Below are positions 1 to 5,791 of a DNA stretch of 6,708 bases, piece after piece (the stretch's first letter is position 1; the number at the start of each line of letters is the position of its first letter). The notes below the pieces were generated by a model. The model was given only the letters and a program-made list of their open reading frames with translations, searched no databases and was not told the DNA's origin. The DNA lies in assembly GCA_003500765.1 (NCBI GenBank), contig DNQL01000154.1, forward strand, positions 1 through 6,708, in the 5' to 3' direction. The position numbers and the translations under genes are program-made. Source of the DNA: Elusimicrobiota bacterium (GTDB taxonomy: Bacteria > Elusimicrobiota > Elusimicrobia > Elusimicrobiales > UBA9959).

Positions 1-851
1 CGCGCCTGGCCGAGGCCGGGCTGGAGGCCGACGTGGTGGCCGGGTTCAGCGTGGGGGCGCTCAACGGCGCCTCCTACTGTTTCGGGCGCACGGACGAGCT
101 GGAGGATATCTGGGCCGGCATGCGCCCGGAGATGATACTCAAGGCCAGGCCTTCCTACCGGCGTATGCCGCTCGACCTGCATTCCGGCATGTCCGCCGGC
201 CCGCTGGCCCGCGCCGGCCAGCGTATGCAGGACCAGCTGGCCAAATTCAGCCTCTTTTCGGCGGAGCCTCTCTACGCCCTGGTGGAATCCTGGCTGGGGG
301 GTAAGGACCTTCCTTTCGCGCGCCGGACCGTTTTCTACGTCATAAGCCATTGCGTCGAGCGCCGGCTTCCACAGATCTTCCGTTTCGACGGCAGGGCCGG
401 GGGTTCCAGGATCGCTTTCAACGACGCGCTGATCTCCAGCTGCGCCATACCGTCGGTGTTCCCGCCGGTCACCTGGTTCGACGAGGGGAAGAAACGCCAC
501 CTGGTCGACGGCGGAGTGATAGGCCTGGCTACGATCAACCTCAACGTCCTCGAAGGCTGCCGTACCGTGATCATGTTGAGCAACTCGCGCGAGGAGGAGA
601 TCAATTTCAAGGGGTCCGGCTGGATGAGCTTCTTCGAGAACAAGGCGCGCCGCATGCTGGCGGTCCATTCGCAGAAGATATACGAATCCAGGGTCCTCAT
701 ACGCTCCAATCCCGAGGTTCATCTGCTCAAGCCGCAGGAGGACCTGGGTATGGGCATCCTCGAGCTGGACGGGGCCAAGTGCCGCCGCGCCTTCGAAGTC
801 GGCGAGAAAGCCGCCATGGATTTCATAGCCGGGCTGGAGTCACGGGGATGA
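1..851 (+). CDS. Patatin-like phospholipase family protein (5' partial)
   Basis: A serine lipid acyl hydrolase of the patatin family, which uses a Ser-Asp dyad to cleave acyl esters of phospholipids or other lipids. The frame is open from base 3, reading RLAEAGLEADVVAGFSVGAL, so the true start and the Gly-rich oxyanion-hole motif lie upstream of the window. The GTG at 33 is internal to the fold and is not the start. The nucleophile elbow GFSVG has its Ser at 48-50. The second catalytic residue is the Asp of VDGG at 507-509. Between them, CAIPSVFPPV (about 445-475) is the usual patatin segment before the Asp strand. There is no obvious membrane segment in the visible 282 residues. The stop TGA overlaps the next gene's ATG (ATGA, 848-851), which indicates co-translation with the permease. 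The family call is strong; the substrate is unknown. Confidence 0.9.
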   Translation, partial: RLAEAGLEADVVAGFSVGALNGASYCFGRTDELEDIWAGMRPEMILKARPSYRRMPLDLHSGMSAGPLARAGQRMQDQLAKFSLFSAEPLYALVESWLGGKDLPFARRTVFYVISHCVERRLPQIFRFDGRAGGSRIAFNDALISSCAIPSVFPPVTWFDEGKKRHLVDGGVIGLATINLNVLEGCRTVIMLSNSREEEINFKGSGWMSFFENKARRMLAVHSQKIYESRVLIRSNPEVHLLKPQEDLGMGILELDGAKCRRAFEVGEKAAMDFIAGLESRG

Positions 852-1690
852 TAGATCCGCATTCGTTGCAGGGATCGCTGCTGCTCGGCGGTTTCGGCGT
901 CTTCATCGGGGTGCTGGGTTCCGCCCTGGGTATAGGCGGCGGCGTTTTCACCGTGCCGGTGCTGGTGCTGGCTCTGGGCCTGCCGATGCACCAGGCCGTG
1001 GGGGTTTCGCTGGTGGCTATAGCCGCCGCCTCCAGCGCCGTCGCCTCGGTCAATGTGGAGCGCGGCCTGACCAATCTCCGCCTCGGCATAGTCTTCGAGA
1101 CCACGATGGCGCTGGGCTCGCTGTTCTCGGCGCTCATCGCCAGCCGCCTGCCCCCCGGGGTACTGCAGACGGCTTTCGCCCTGGCGCTCCTGCCCATCTC
1201 GTTCTCCATGTTCCTGAGGGGGCGTAAGGCTCTGCGCGCCGGGCCTCCCCCGGACCTGCTGCCGGACGGTCAGGCCTCTTCCTTCGATTCCGAGTTCTTC
1301 GATCACTCCGTGAACGGGCGGAGGAGCTACTCCGTGAAGAACGTGATACCCGCCTCGTTCCTCTCTTTCTTCGGAGGGGGGCTTAGCGGCCTGCTCGGCC
1401 TGGGCGGCGGCGTCGTGCAGGTTCCCGTGATGACCATGCTCTGCGGCGTGCCTATGAAGGCGGCGGCCGCCACCAGCAATTTCATGATAGGCGTCTCCGC
1501 CGCGGCCAGCGCTTTCGTCTATTACCGCAGGGGGCACATCCCGGCCGACATCTGCGGCGTCATAGTGGTGGGAGTGCTGATAGGTTCCTTCGCGGGCATG
1601 AGCCTGCTCTACAAGGCCCGCTCCGAGAGGCTGCAGATGGTGTTCGCGGCCGCGATGCTGATAATAGCGGTGAAGATGCTCATATGGTGA
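848..1690 (+). CDS. TauE/SafE-family (sulfite exporter-like) membrane permease
   Basis: A 280-residue polytopic inner-membrane protein of the TauE/SafE family. Members are proposed to move small anions such as sulfite, sulfoacetate or other organosulfur compounds. The duplicated architecture is plain. The first half carries GIGGG at residues 28-32, followed by FTVPVL. The second half repeats it as GLGGG at 184-188, followed by VQVPVM and the AAATSNF segment. A hydrophilic linker of about 40 residues (roughly 124-165, with several Asp and Arg) separates the halves. The frame stays open upstream to 350, but that extension is Arg/Pro-rich and lies over the patatin gene. The ATG at 848 has TGGAG at 835-839 before it, gives a normal family length and forms the ATGA overlap. 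The 3' end overlaps the DUF1634 gene. The substrate cannot be read from the sequence. Confidence 0.88.
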   Translation: MIDPHSLQGSLLLGGFGVFIGVLGSALGIGGGVFTVPVLVLALGLPMHQAVGVSLVAIAAASSAVASVNVERGLTNLRLGIVFETTMALGSLFSALIASRLPPGVLQTAFALALLPISFSMFLRGRKALRAGPPPDLLPDGQASSFDSEFFDHSVNGRRSYSVKNVIPASFLSFFGGGLSGLLGLGGGVVQVPVMTMLCGVPMKAAAATSNFMIGVSAAASAFVYYRRGHIPADICGVIVVGVLIGSFAGMSLLYKARSERLQMVFAAAMLIIAVKMLIW

Positions 1691-1965
1691 AAACCGCGTA
1701 TTCCGAAAAAGACCTTTCAAAACTCATACAGCGCGTCCTGCAGGCGGGCGTGCTGCTCAGCGCGCTCTGCTTCCTGCTCGGGGCGGCCTGGCGCGGTTCC
1801 CCGGCGGGCGAGACGTTTTCGCGCGCGGGCGTGATGGTCCTCCTGGTCACCCCCGCAGCCAGGGTGGCGGCCCTGCTCTACGGCTACGCGCGTTCGCGCC
1901 AATACCTTTTCGCCCTCTCCGCCTTCATCGTGCTGGCGCTGCTGGGGGCCGCCGCGCTGGTATGA
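1684..1965 (+). CDS. DUF1634 family small membrane protein
   Basis: A 93-residue protein with three hydrophobic segments (about residues 18-36, 48-68 and 73-92) and a short charged cytoplasmic N-terminus. The central VTPAARV followed by a hydrophobic run matches the TP-x-x-RV signature I associate with DUF1634. That family is known for sitting next to TauE/SafE permeases. Here the gene overlaps the permease by 7 nt (1684-1690), which suggests coupled translation and roughly matched production. No strong Shine-Dalgarno is visible before the ATG; a GTG follows as codon 2. Its function is unestablished. By inference it could be an accessory subunit or regulator of the permease. The length and all three membrane spans look intact. 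Confidence 0.78.
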   Translation: MVKTAYSEKDLSKLIQRVLQAGVLLSALCFLLGAAWRGSPAGETFSRAGVMVLLVTPAARVAALLYGYARSRQYLFALSAFIVLALLGAAALV

Positions 1966-1988
1966 TTTTGATAAGATAGGCTGAAGCA

Positions 1989-3197
1989 ATGAAACATCTC
2001 GCGATACTGATCCTCTCTCTCTCTCTGGCCCCGTCCCCGTCGGGTGCGGCCGAGCCCGGCAACGGCGGCGGCCCGGAGCCGGAACTTTTCACTCTCGGGC
2101 CGGAGATAGACGCGGCCTATGAGAAGGGAATAGCCCTGATGTACCGCCTGGAATTCGACGCGGCGGAAGAGGTCTTCCAGGATGTGATAAACGTTTCCAG
2201 CTCCCATCCGGCCGGCTATTTCGCCATGACGGCGCTCTACTGGTGGAGGGCCGCCCAGAATTTCGACGTGCAGTCGAGCTCCACGGATTACGAGGCGGAA
2301 TTCCTGCGGCACGCCGACGAGACCGTCAGGATCTCGGAGCTGATGCTGAAGTCCGGGGGCCGCAGGGACCACGCCCTTTTCTTTCTCGGCAGCGCGCACG
2401 GCCTCAAGGGCCGCTGGTACGCCCTGCAGCGCAGCTGGTGGAAGTCCTATGTCAGCGGGAACAAGGGCAGGAAGATGCTCAAAAAATGCGTCGAGATCAG
2501 CCCCTCGATCTACGACGCCTACCTCGGCCTGGGCATTTTCGACTATTACGCCGACACTCTGCCCGGCGTGCTGGGCGTGGCCGCGCTTATCTTCGTTCGC
2601 GGCGACAGGGAGCGCGGCATCGATCAGGTGCGGCTGGCCATGGCGAAGGGACGCTTCTTTCCCACCGAGGCGCGCATCTTCCTCATCGATATCCTGACCC
2701 GCCATGAAAAAGACCTCGAGGCGGCCCTGGTTGAATCCCGACTTCTGAGGGCCAGCGACCCGGACAACTCCTTCTTCTGGCTGGGAGAGATACTGACGCT
2801 CGTTCACGCCAGGGAATGGGACCGGGCCTTCGATGAATGCATGAAGTTCCTGACGGCCCATCTGGGGACGAAGCACCCCTGGATGTCGCAGCAGCTCTCG
2901 CTGGTCTATCTGCAGGCCGGCGACGCCAAACTGGCGCTTAATAAGCCGGCCGAAGCCGCCGCCTGGTTCACGCAGGGGATAGAGAACACCGCCTACCCCG
3001 CCAAGGGGTGGGTGACTTACTGCTATCTCAGGCGCGGGCAGGCTTTCGATATCATGGGCAGGCGCGAGGAAGCGCTGAAAGACTACAGGACGGTGCTTGA
3101 GCGGGATAATTTCTGGGATTCGCGGCTTTACGCCGGCCGGGCAGTCAAGGAAGCCCCGGGCTTTCCCGAAGTATACCGCCAGATAACCGAGGAATAG
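1989..3197 (+). CDS. Secreted tetratricopeptide-repeat protein of unknown function
   Basis: A 402-residue protein that I do not recognise as any named gene. The N-terminus is a signal peptide: Lys at position 2, a hydrophobic Leu/Ile/Ser core to about residue 14, then PSPSGAA with a likely signal peptidase I cut near residues 20-21. There is no lipobox Cys, so a periplasmic or exported location is expected. The rest is alpha-helical with TPR-like units. One lies at about residues 40-80 (AYEKGIALMY... AAEEVFQDVI). A central block at about 125-260 contains LGLGIFDYYADTLPG. A canonical C-terminal TPR lies at about 341-375 (RRGQAFDIMGRREEALKDY). TPR arrays bind proteins, so a scaffolding role is plausible but unproven. 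The ATG is 23 nt after the DUF1634 stop with only a weak Shine-Dalgarno (AGG at 1978-1980, GAAG at 1983-1986). The signal-peptide codons contain a CT repeat, listed separately. Confidence 0.8.
   Translation: MKHLAILILSLSLAPSPSGAAEPGNGGGPEPELFTLGPEIDAAYEKGIALMYRLEFDAAEEVFQDVINVSSSHPAGYFAMTALYWWRAAQNFDVQSSSTDYEAEFLRHADETVRISELMLKSGGRRDHALFFLGSAHGLKGRWYALQRSWWKSYVSGNKGRKMLKKCVEISPSIYDAYLGLGIFDYYADTLPGVLGVAALIFVRGDRERGIDQVRLAMAKGRFFPTEARIFLIDILTRHEKDLEAALVESRLLRASDPDNSFFWLGEILTLVHAREWDRAFDECMKFLTAHLGTKHPWMSQQLSLVYLQAGDAKLALNKPAEAAAWFTQGIENTAYPAKGWVTYCYLRRGQAFDIMGRREEALKDYRTVLERDNFWDSRLYAGRAVKEAPGFPEVYRQITEE
2013..2026 (+). repeat. (CT)7 dinucleotide repeat in signal-peptide codons
   Basis: Seven perfect CT units lie 24 nt into the TPR gene and encode Leu-Ser-Leu-Ser-Leu of the signal peptide core. 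I traced both frames. Loss of one unit leads to a TGA at 2120-2122, and gain of one unit leads to a TAG at 2107-2109. Either change would therefore truncate the protein within about 45 codons of the start. Confidence 0.9.
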
Positions 3198-3198
3198 C

Positions 3199-3203
3199 GG
3201 AGG
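3199..3203 (+). promoter_or_regulatory. Strong Shine-Dalgarno of the nucleotidyltransferase gene
   Basis: GGAGG lies 5 nt before the ATG at 3209, within the 11-nt gap after the TPR stop. It is the best ribosome-binding site on the + strand of this window and it fixes the start of the downstream gene. This suggests that the gene is translated efficiently and independently of the upstream one. Confidence 0.8.
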
Positions 3204-3208
3204 TTTAC

Positions 3209-4195
3209 ATGAAGAAAAGCGATTTTACCGCGGTAGTCCCCGTCGCCGGGGCCGGCACCAGGCTGCGCCCCCACACTTACACCTATCCCAAGGTGCTGCT
3301 CACCGTCGGCAATAAGCCGATCATCGGGCATATTCTCGACGACCTGGCGGCCGCCGGCATAAAGAAGGTCTGCATGGTCACCGGCTACCTGGGCGACAAG
3401 ATAAAGGACTATGTCTCTTCCGCCTATCCCGGGCTGGCCGTTACCTACGTAGAGCAGCCCGACCCCAAAGGCCTGGGCCACGCGATCTGGCTGACCCGCG
3501 GCCGCGTCACCGGCCCGGTGCTGGTCATGCTGGGCGATACCATCCTCTCGGCCGATCTCTCCAAGTTCCTGGGCGGGCGCGAGGACTGCATCGCCGTGAA
3601 GGAAGTGGCCGACCCGCGCCGCTTCGGCGTCGTAGAGGTGAAGAACGGCTATATTTCGGCCATGGTGGAGAAGCCCGAGAAGCCGCGCACCAACCTGGCC
3701 ATCGTCGGTATTTACGCCTTCCGCGACTCCTCGCGGCTCTACGGCAGCCTGCAGCGGCTGGTGGACTCCGGGACTACGACCAGGGGGGAGATACAGTTCA
3801 CCGACGCGATGGCCATGATGGTCAGGAACGGTCACCGGATAAAGCCGGTGCGCATCGAGGGCTGGTACGACTGCGGCAAGCCGGAGACCCTGCTGGAGAC
3901 GAACCGCTTCATCCTGGACCGGGGCGGCTTCAGGGCGAAGGCCCCCGGCTGCCTGGTCATACCGCCGGTGTACATCGCGCGGGGCGCGCGGGTGTCCGGT
4001 TCTATAATAGGGCCGCACGTCTCGGTCGGCGCCGGCTGCCGGATAGAGCGGTCCATAATCTCGGATTCGATAATCAACGAAGGGGCGCAGGTGTCCGACA
4101 TAAACCTGTCGGGTTCCCTTATAGGCCCCAGCGCGGTCGCGGCCGGCCGCAAGGACAGGCTCAACGTGGGCGAGAATTCAGAGGTGAGTTTCTAG
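3209..4195 (+). CDS. Sugar-1-phosphate nucleotidyltransferase (glucose-1-phosphate thymidylyltransferase-like) with beta-helix tail
   Basis: A 328-residue cytoplasmic enzyme that joins an NTP and a sugar-1-phosphate to give an NDP-sugar and pyrophosphate, feeding polysaccharide or glycan synthesis. The N-terminal Rossmann-like domain has the nucleotide loop GAGTRLRP at residues 14-21 with PK at 27-28, the metal-binding Asp of LGD at 108-110, EKP at 154-156, and GWYDCGKPETLLE at 218-230, which is the usual sugar-binding WxDxG-P segment. Residues about 254-313 are hexapeptide-like repeats (for example VSVGAG, IIGPHV) forming a left-handed beta-helix. The protein ends LNVGENSEV, a tail I associate with long-form RmlA-like enzymes. 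Short RmlA lacks this helix. UTP versus dTTP and the sugar identity cannot be settled by eye. No rmlB, rmlC or rmlD partner is in the window. The stop codon overlaps that of the convergent aminotransferase. Confidence 0.85.
   Translation: MKKSDFTAVVPVAGAGTRLRPHTYTYPKVLLTVGNKPIIGHILDDLAAAGIKKVCMVTGYLGDKIKDYVSSAYPGLAVTYVEQPDPKGLGHAIWLTRGRVTGPVLVMLGDTILSADLSKFLGGREDCIAVKEVADPRRFGVVEVKNGYISAMVEKPEKPRTNLAIVGIYAFRDSSRLYGSLQRLVDSGTTTRGEIQFTDAMAMMVRNGHRIKPVRIEGWYDCGKPETLLETNRFILDRGGFRAKAPGCLVIPPVYIARGARVSGSIIGPHVSVGAGCRIERSIISDSIINEGAQVSDINLSGSLIGPSAVAAGRKDRLNVGENSEVSF
4192..4195. other. Convergent stop-codon overlap (CTAG)
   Basis: The palindrome CTAG supplies TAG on the + strand at 4193-4195 for the nucleotidyltransferase and TAG on the - strand at 4194-4192 for the aminotransferase. 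There is no intergenic space, and no hairpin plus T-run typical of an intrinsic terminator is visible on either side. The transcripts must therefore run into the opposing gene or be ended by a factor such as Rho. Confidence 0.9.
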
Positions 4196-5367
4196 GATCC
4201 GGCTTTCCAGTCCAGCGCCGTTATGCGCCGCAGCGCCTCGTAGAGCCTGGAGTCCGGTTCCGTCAGCGAGAAGCGCACATAGCCCTCGCCGCAGCGGCCG
4301 AAGCCCGAGCCCGGCGCTGCCAGCACCGCGGCCTTTTCCAGCATAAGACAGACGGAATCTATCGACTTCATGTCGGCGGGCGGCCGCGCCCAGACGAAGC
4401 AGCTGCCGCCGGGCCGCCGCAGCCTCCAGCCCGCCTTCTCCAGACCCGAACAGAACTTCTCCGCGCGCGCGGCGAACTTTTTCCTTACGGGCGGGACTAT
4501 CCGTTCGTGGTGGTCAAGGCCCCAGGCCGCGGCGTTCTGTATGGCGTTGAAAGGCCCCGAATCTATGTTCTCCTTGAGGGAGTTTATCGCCCGCACCAGC
4601 TCGCCGTTGCCGACTACCCAGCCTATGCGCCAGCCCGCCATGCAGTAGGTCTTGGAGACCGAATAGAATTCCACGGCCGCTTCGCGCGCGCCCGGGACCT
4701 GCAGTATGCTGGGCGCCGGCTCGCCGAAATAGAGGTCGCAGTATGCCGCGTCCTGGGCGATGATCACCGAATGCTTCTTCGCCCAGCGCACCAGCTCTTT
4801 ATAAAAGTCGAGGCTGGCGTCCGCCCCCGTGGGATTGTTGGGGTAGTTCAGGAAAAAAAGTTTCGCTTTATCCGCGACCCGGGAAGGGATTTTGGCGAGG
4901 TCGGGCAGGAACCCGTTCTTCTCCTCCAGCGCCACGTCGTGTACGCGGCCCCCGGCCAGTACGACGCCTGTCCGGTAGGTGGGATAGGTCGGGTCCGGTA
5001 TCAGGCAGAGGTCGCCCGGGTCCATCACGGCCAGCGGCAGGTGGGCGATGCCCTCCTTGGAACCGATAAGTATCGAGACCTCGTCGGAAGGGTGGAAGAC
5101 CAGGCCGTGGCGGCGCTTATGCCAGTCGGCGACGGCCTTGCGCAGCGCCGCGTTGCCCTTGGTATTGGGATAGCGGTGATTGGCGGCCTTCTTCACCTCG
5201 GCGGCGGCCCTGGCCACTATGCCCCGGTCGGTGGGGATGTCGGGGTCTCCGACGGCCAGGCTGATTATGTCCCTGCCCTTGGCCCTCTCGGCCGCGGCCT
5301 GCCGGTAGAGTTCCTCGAACAGGAAAGGTTTGAACTGCCTGAAATTACGGCTGAATTTTATTTTCAT
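4192..5367 (-). CDS. dapL: Class I/II PLP aminotransferase, probable LL-diaminopimelate aminotransferase (DapL-like)
   Basis: A 391-residue, full-length fold-type I PLP enzyme. DapL converts tetrahydrodipicolinate to LL-diaminopimelate in one step using glutamate, supplying lysine and peptidoglycan. The PLP Lys is K239 in SVSKT, followed by AGWRIGW. NYPNNPTG is at 174-181, the cofactor Asp is D206 in AQDAAY, and the substrate-carboxylate Arg is R365 in YVRFSL. Features pointing to the DapL group are KENIDSGPFNAIQ at 265-277, GSKEGI at 102-107 and DPTYPTYRTG at 125-134. Other AlaC-like transaminases share part of this pattern, so the substrate is probable and not proven. The ATG at 5367 is chosen because it forms ATGA with the upstream stop. 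An earlier ATG at 5421 would add 18 unconserved basic residues and lie inside the neighbouring gene. No other lysine-pathway gene is present. Confidence 0.75.
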   Translation of the reverse strand: MKIKFSRNFRQFKPFLFEELYRQAAAERAKGRDIISLAVGDPDIPTDRGIVARAAAEVKKAANHRYPNTKGNAALRKAVADWHKRRHGLVFHPSDEVSILIGSKEGIAHLPLAVMDPGDLCLIPDPTYPTYRTGVVLAGGRVHDVALEEKNGFLPDLAKIPSRVADKAKLFFLNYPNNPTGADASLDFYKELVRWAKKHSVIIAQDAAYCDLYFGEPAPSILQVPGAREAAVEFYSVSKTYCMAGWRIGWVVGNGELVRAINSLKENIDSGPFNAIQNAAAWGLDHHERIVPPVRKKFAARAEKFCSGLEKAGWRLRRPGGSCFVWARPPADMKSIDSVCLMLEKAAVLAAPGSGFGRCGEGYVRFSLTEPDSRLYEALRRITALDWKAGS

Positions 5368-5774
5368 GCTTTCCCCGAAAGCTCTTTGATCCTGGCCAGG
5401 ACTTTTTTTGCGCCGTAGCATTTGAATTTAAGTTCTTTGCCGCCGCCTTTAACGGTAATGGTGTCCATGAAAATAGCGGGCTCATGCGTGACTTCCGTTA
5501 TCTCCGCGAGGGGTATCCTGACGTCGGGTATTGGGGAGTGGAAGGCTTTGTTCATGGCGTTGACGGAGAATGTTACCGAGGCGGTAGTGACATATATCCG
5601 TCCTCCTACCCAGAGACCGCCGTGTTTCTTGCGGAAAGAGGCCAGTGTGCTGTCCACGGCGCTCCCGAGCATAGAGCCTTCGACTCCTCCGAACACGGCC
5701 ACGCCCGGGGAGACTTCCGCGTCCGGGATCAAAGCGTTGCAGAGCTTGTCTATCAGTATCTCTTCCTTGTCCAT
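5364..5774 (-). CDS. Small GRAM/PH-like domain protein
   Basis: A 136-residue soluble protein with no signal peptide or membrane span. Residues about 50-132 have the layout of a GRAM/bacterial PH-like fold: GGLWVGGRIYVTTASVTF (strands 1-2), then IPLAEITEV, an ITVKG strand, LKFKCYGA, and a final helix VLARIKEL. GRAM domains in eukaryotes bind lipids or proteins; bacterial members are largely uncharacterised. The N-terminal 50 residues are Gly/Val/Ser-rich (VFGGVEGSMLGSAVDS) and might lie against a membrane or partner. An ATG at 5798 would add 8 residues and overlap the transporter stop, but AAAGGAGA at 5783-5790 sits 8 nt before the ATG at 5774, so the shorter start is preferred. The stop overlaps the aminotransferase start by 4 nt. 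The fold assignment is by eye and the role is unknown. Confidence 0.65.
   Translation of the reverse strand: MDKEEILIDKLCNALIPDAEVSPGVAVFGGVEGSMLGSAVDSTLASFRKKHGGLWVGGRIYVTTASVTFSVNAMNKAFHSPIPDVRIPLAEITEVTHEPAIFMDTITVKGGGKELKFKCYGAKKVLARIKELSGKA
5368..5382 (-). promoter_or_regulatory. Hairpin over the aminotransferase ribosome-binding region
   Basis: The mRNA reads GCUUUC-GGG-GAAAGC immediately before the AUG, a perfect 6-bp stem with a 3-nt loop. The only Shine-Dalgarno-like stretch (GGGGA, 5372-5376) lies in the loop and the 3' arm. The stem is also the last codons of the GRAM-like gene, so ribosomes finishing that gene would melt it. The inverted repeat is certain; the regulatory role is inferred. 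Confidence 0.5.
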
Positions 5775-5782
5775 GGACGGAG

Positions 5783-5790
5783 TCTCCTTT
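5783..5790 (-). promoter_or_regulatory. Shine-Dalgarno that decides the GRAM-like gene start
   Basis: AAAGGAGA lies 8 nt upstream of the ATG at 5774, in the 17-nt gap between the transporter stop and that start. It argues against the earlier in-frame ATG at 5798, which overlaps the transporter gene. Confidence 0.75.
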
Positions 5791-5791
5791 G

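Noticed and set aside
350..847. An in-frame N-terminal extension of the TauE/SafE gene by 166 codons
   Set aside because: The extension is Arg/Pro/Gly-rich, covers the catalytic part of the patatin gene in another frame and has no membrane-protein character. The ATG at 848 gives the normal family length.
719..1720. A 333-codon open frame on the - strand opposite the permease
   Set aside because: Its translation is rich in His, Gly, Arg and Gln with no domain, which is typical of antisense frames in GC-rich coding DNA. The + strand gene has clear family motifs.
1966..1988. A possible internal promoter in the AT-richer 23-nt gap before the TPR gene
   Set aside because: The gap is too short to hold paired -35 and -10 elements, and no credible pair reaches back into the preceding gene.
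1884..2876. A 330-codon open frame on the - strand opposite the TPR gene
   Set aside because: There is no recognisable motif, and its start lies inside the TPR coding region. The + strand frame has a signal peptide and TPR units.
3128..4018. A 296-codon open frame on the - strand opposite the nucleotidyltransferase
   Set aside because: It is the antisense of an enzyme with intact catalytic motifs and shows no domain of its own.
4507..5418. A 303-codon open frame on the + strand opposite the aminotransferase
   Set aside because: It is a shadow of a conserved PLP enzyme, with Gly/Arg/Val-rich composition and no motif.
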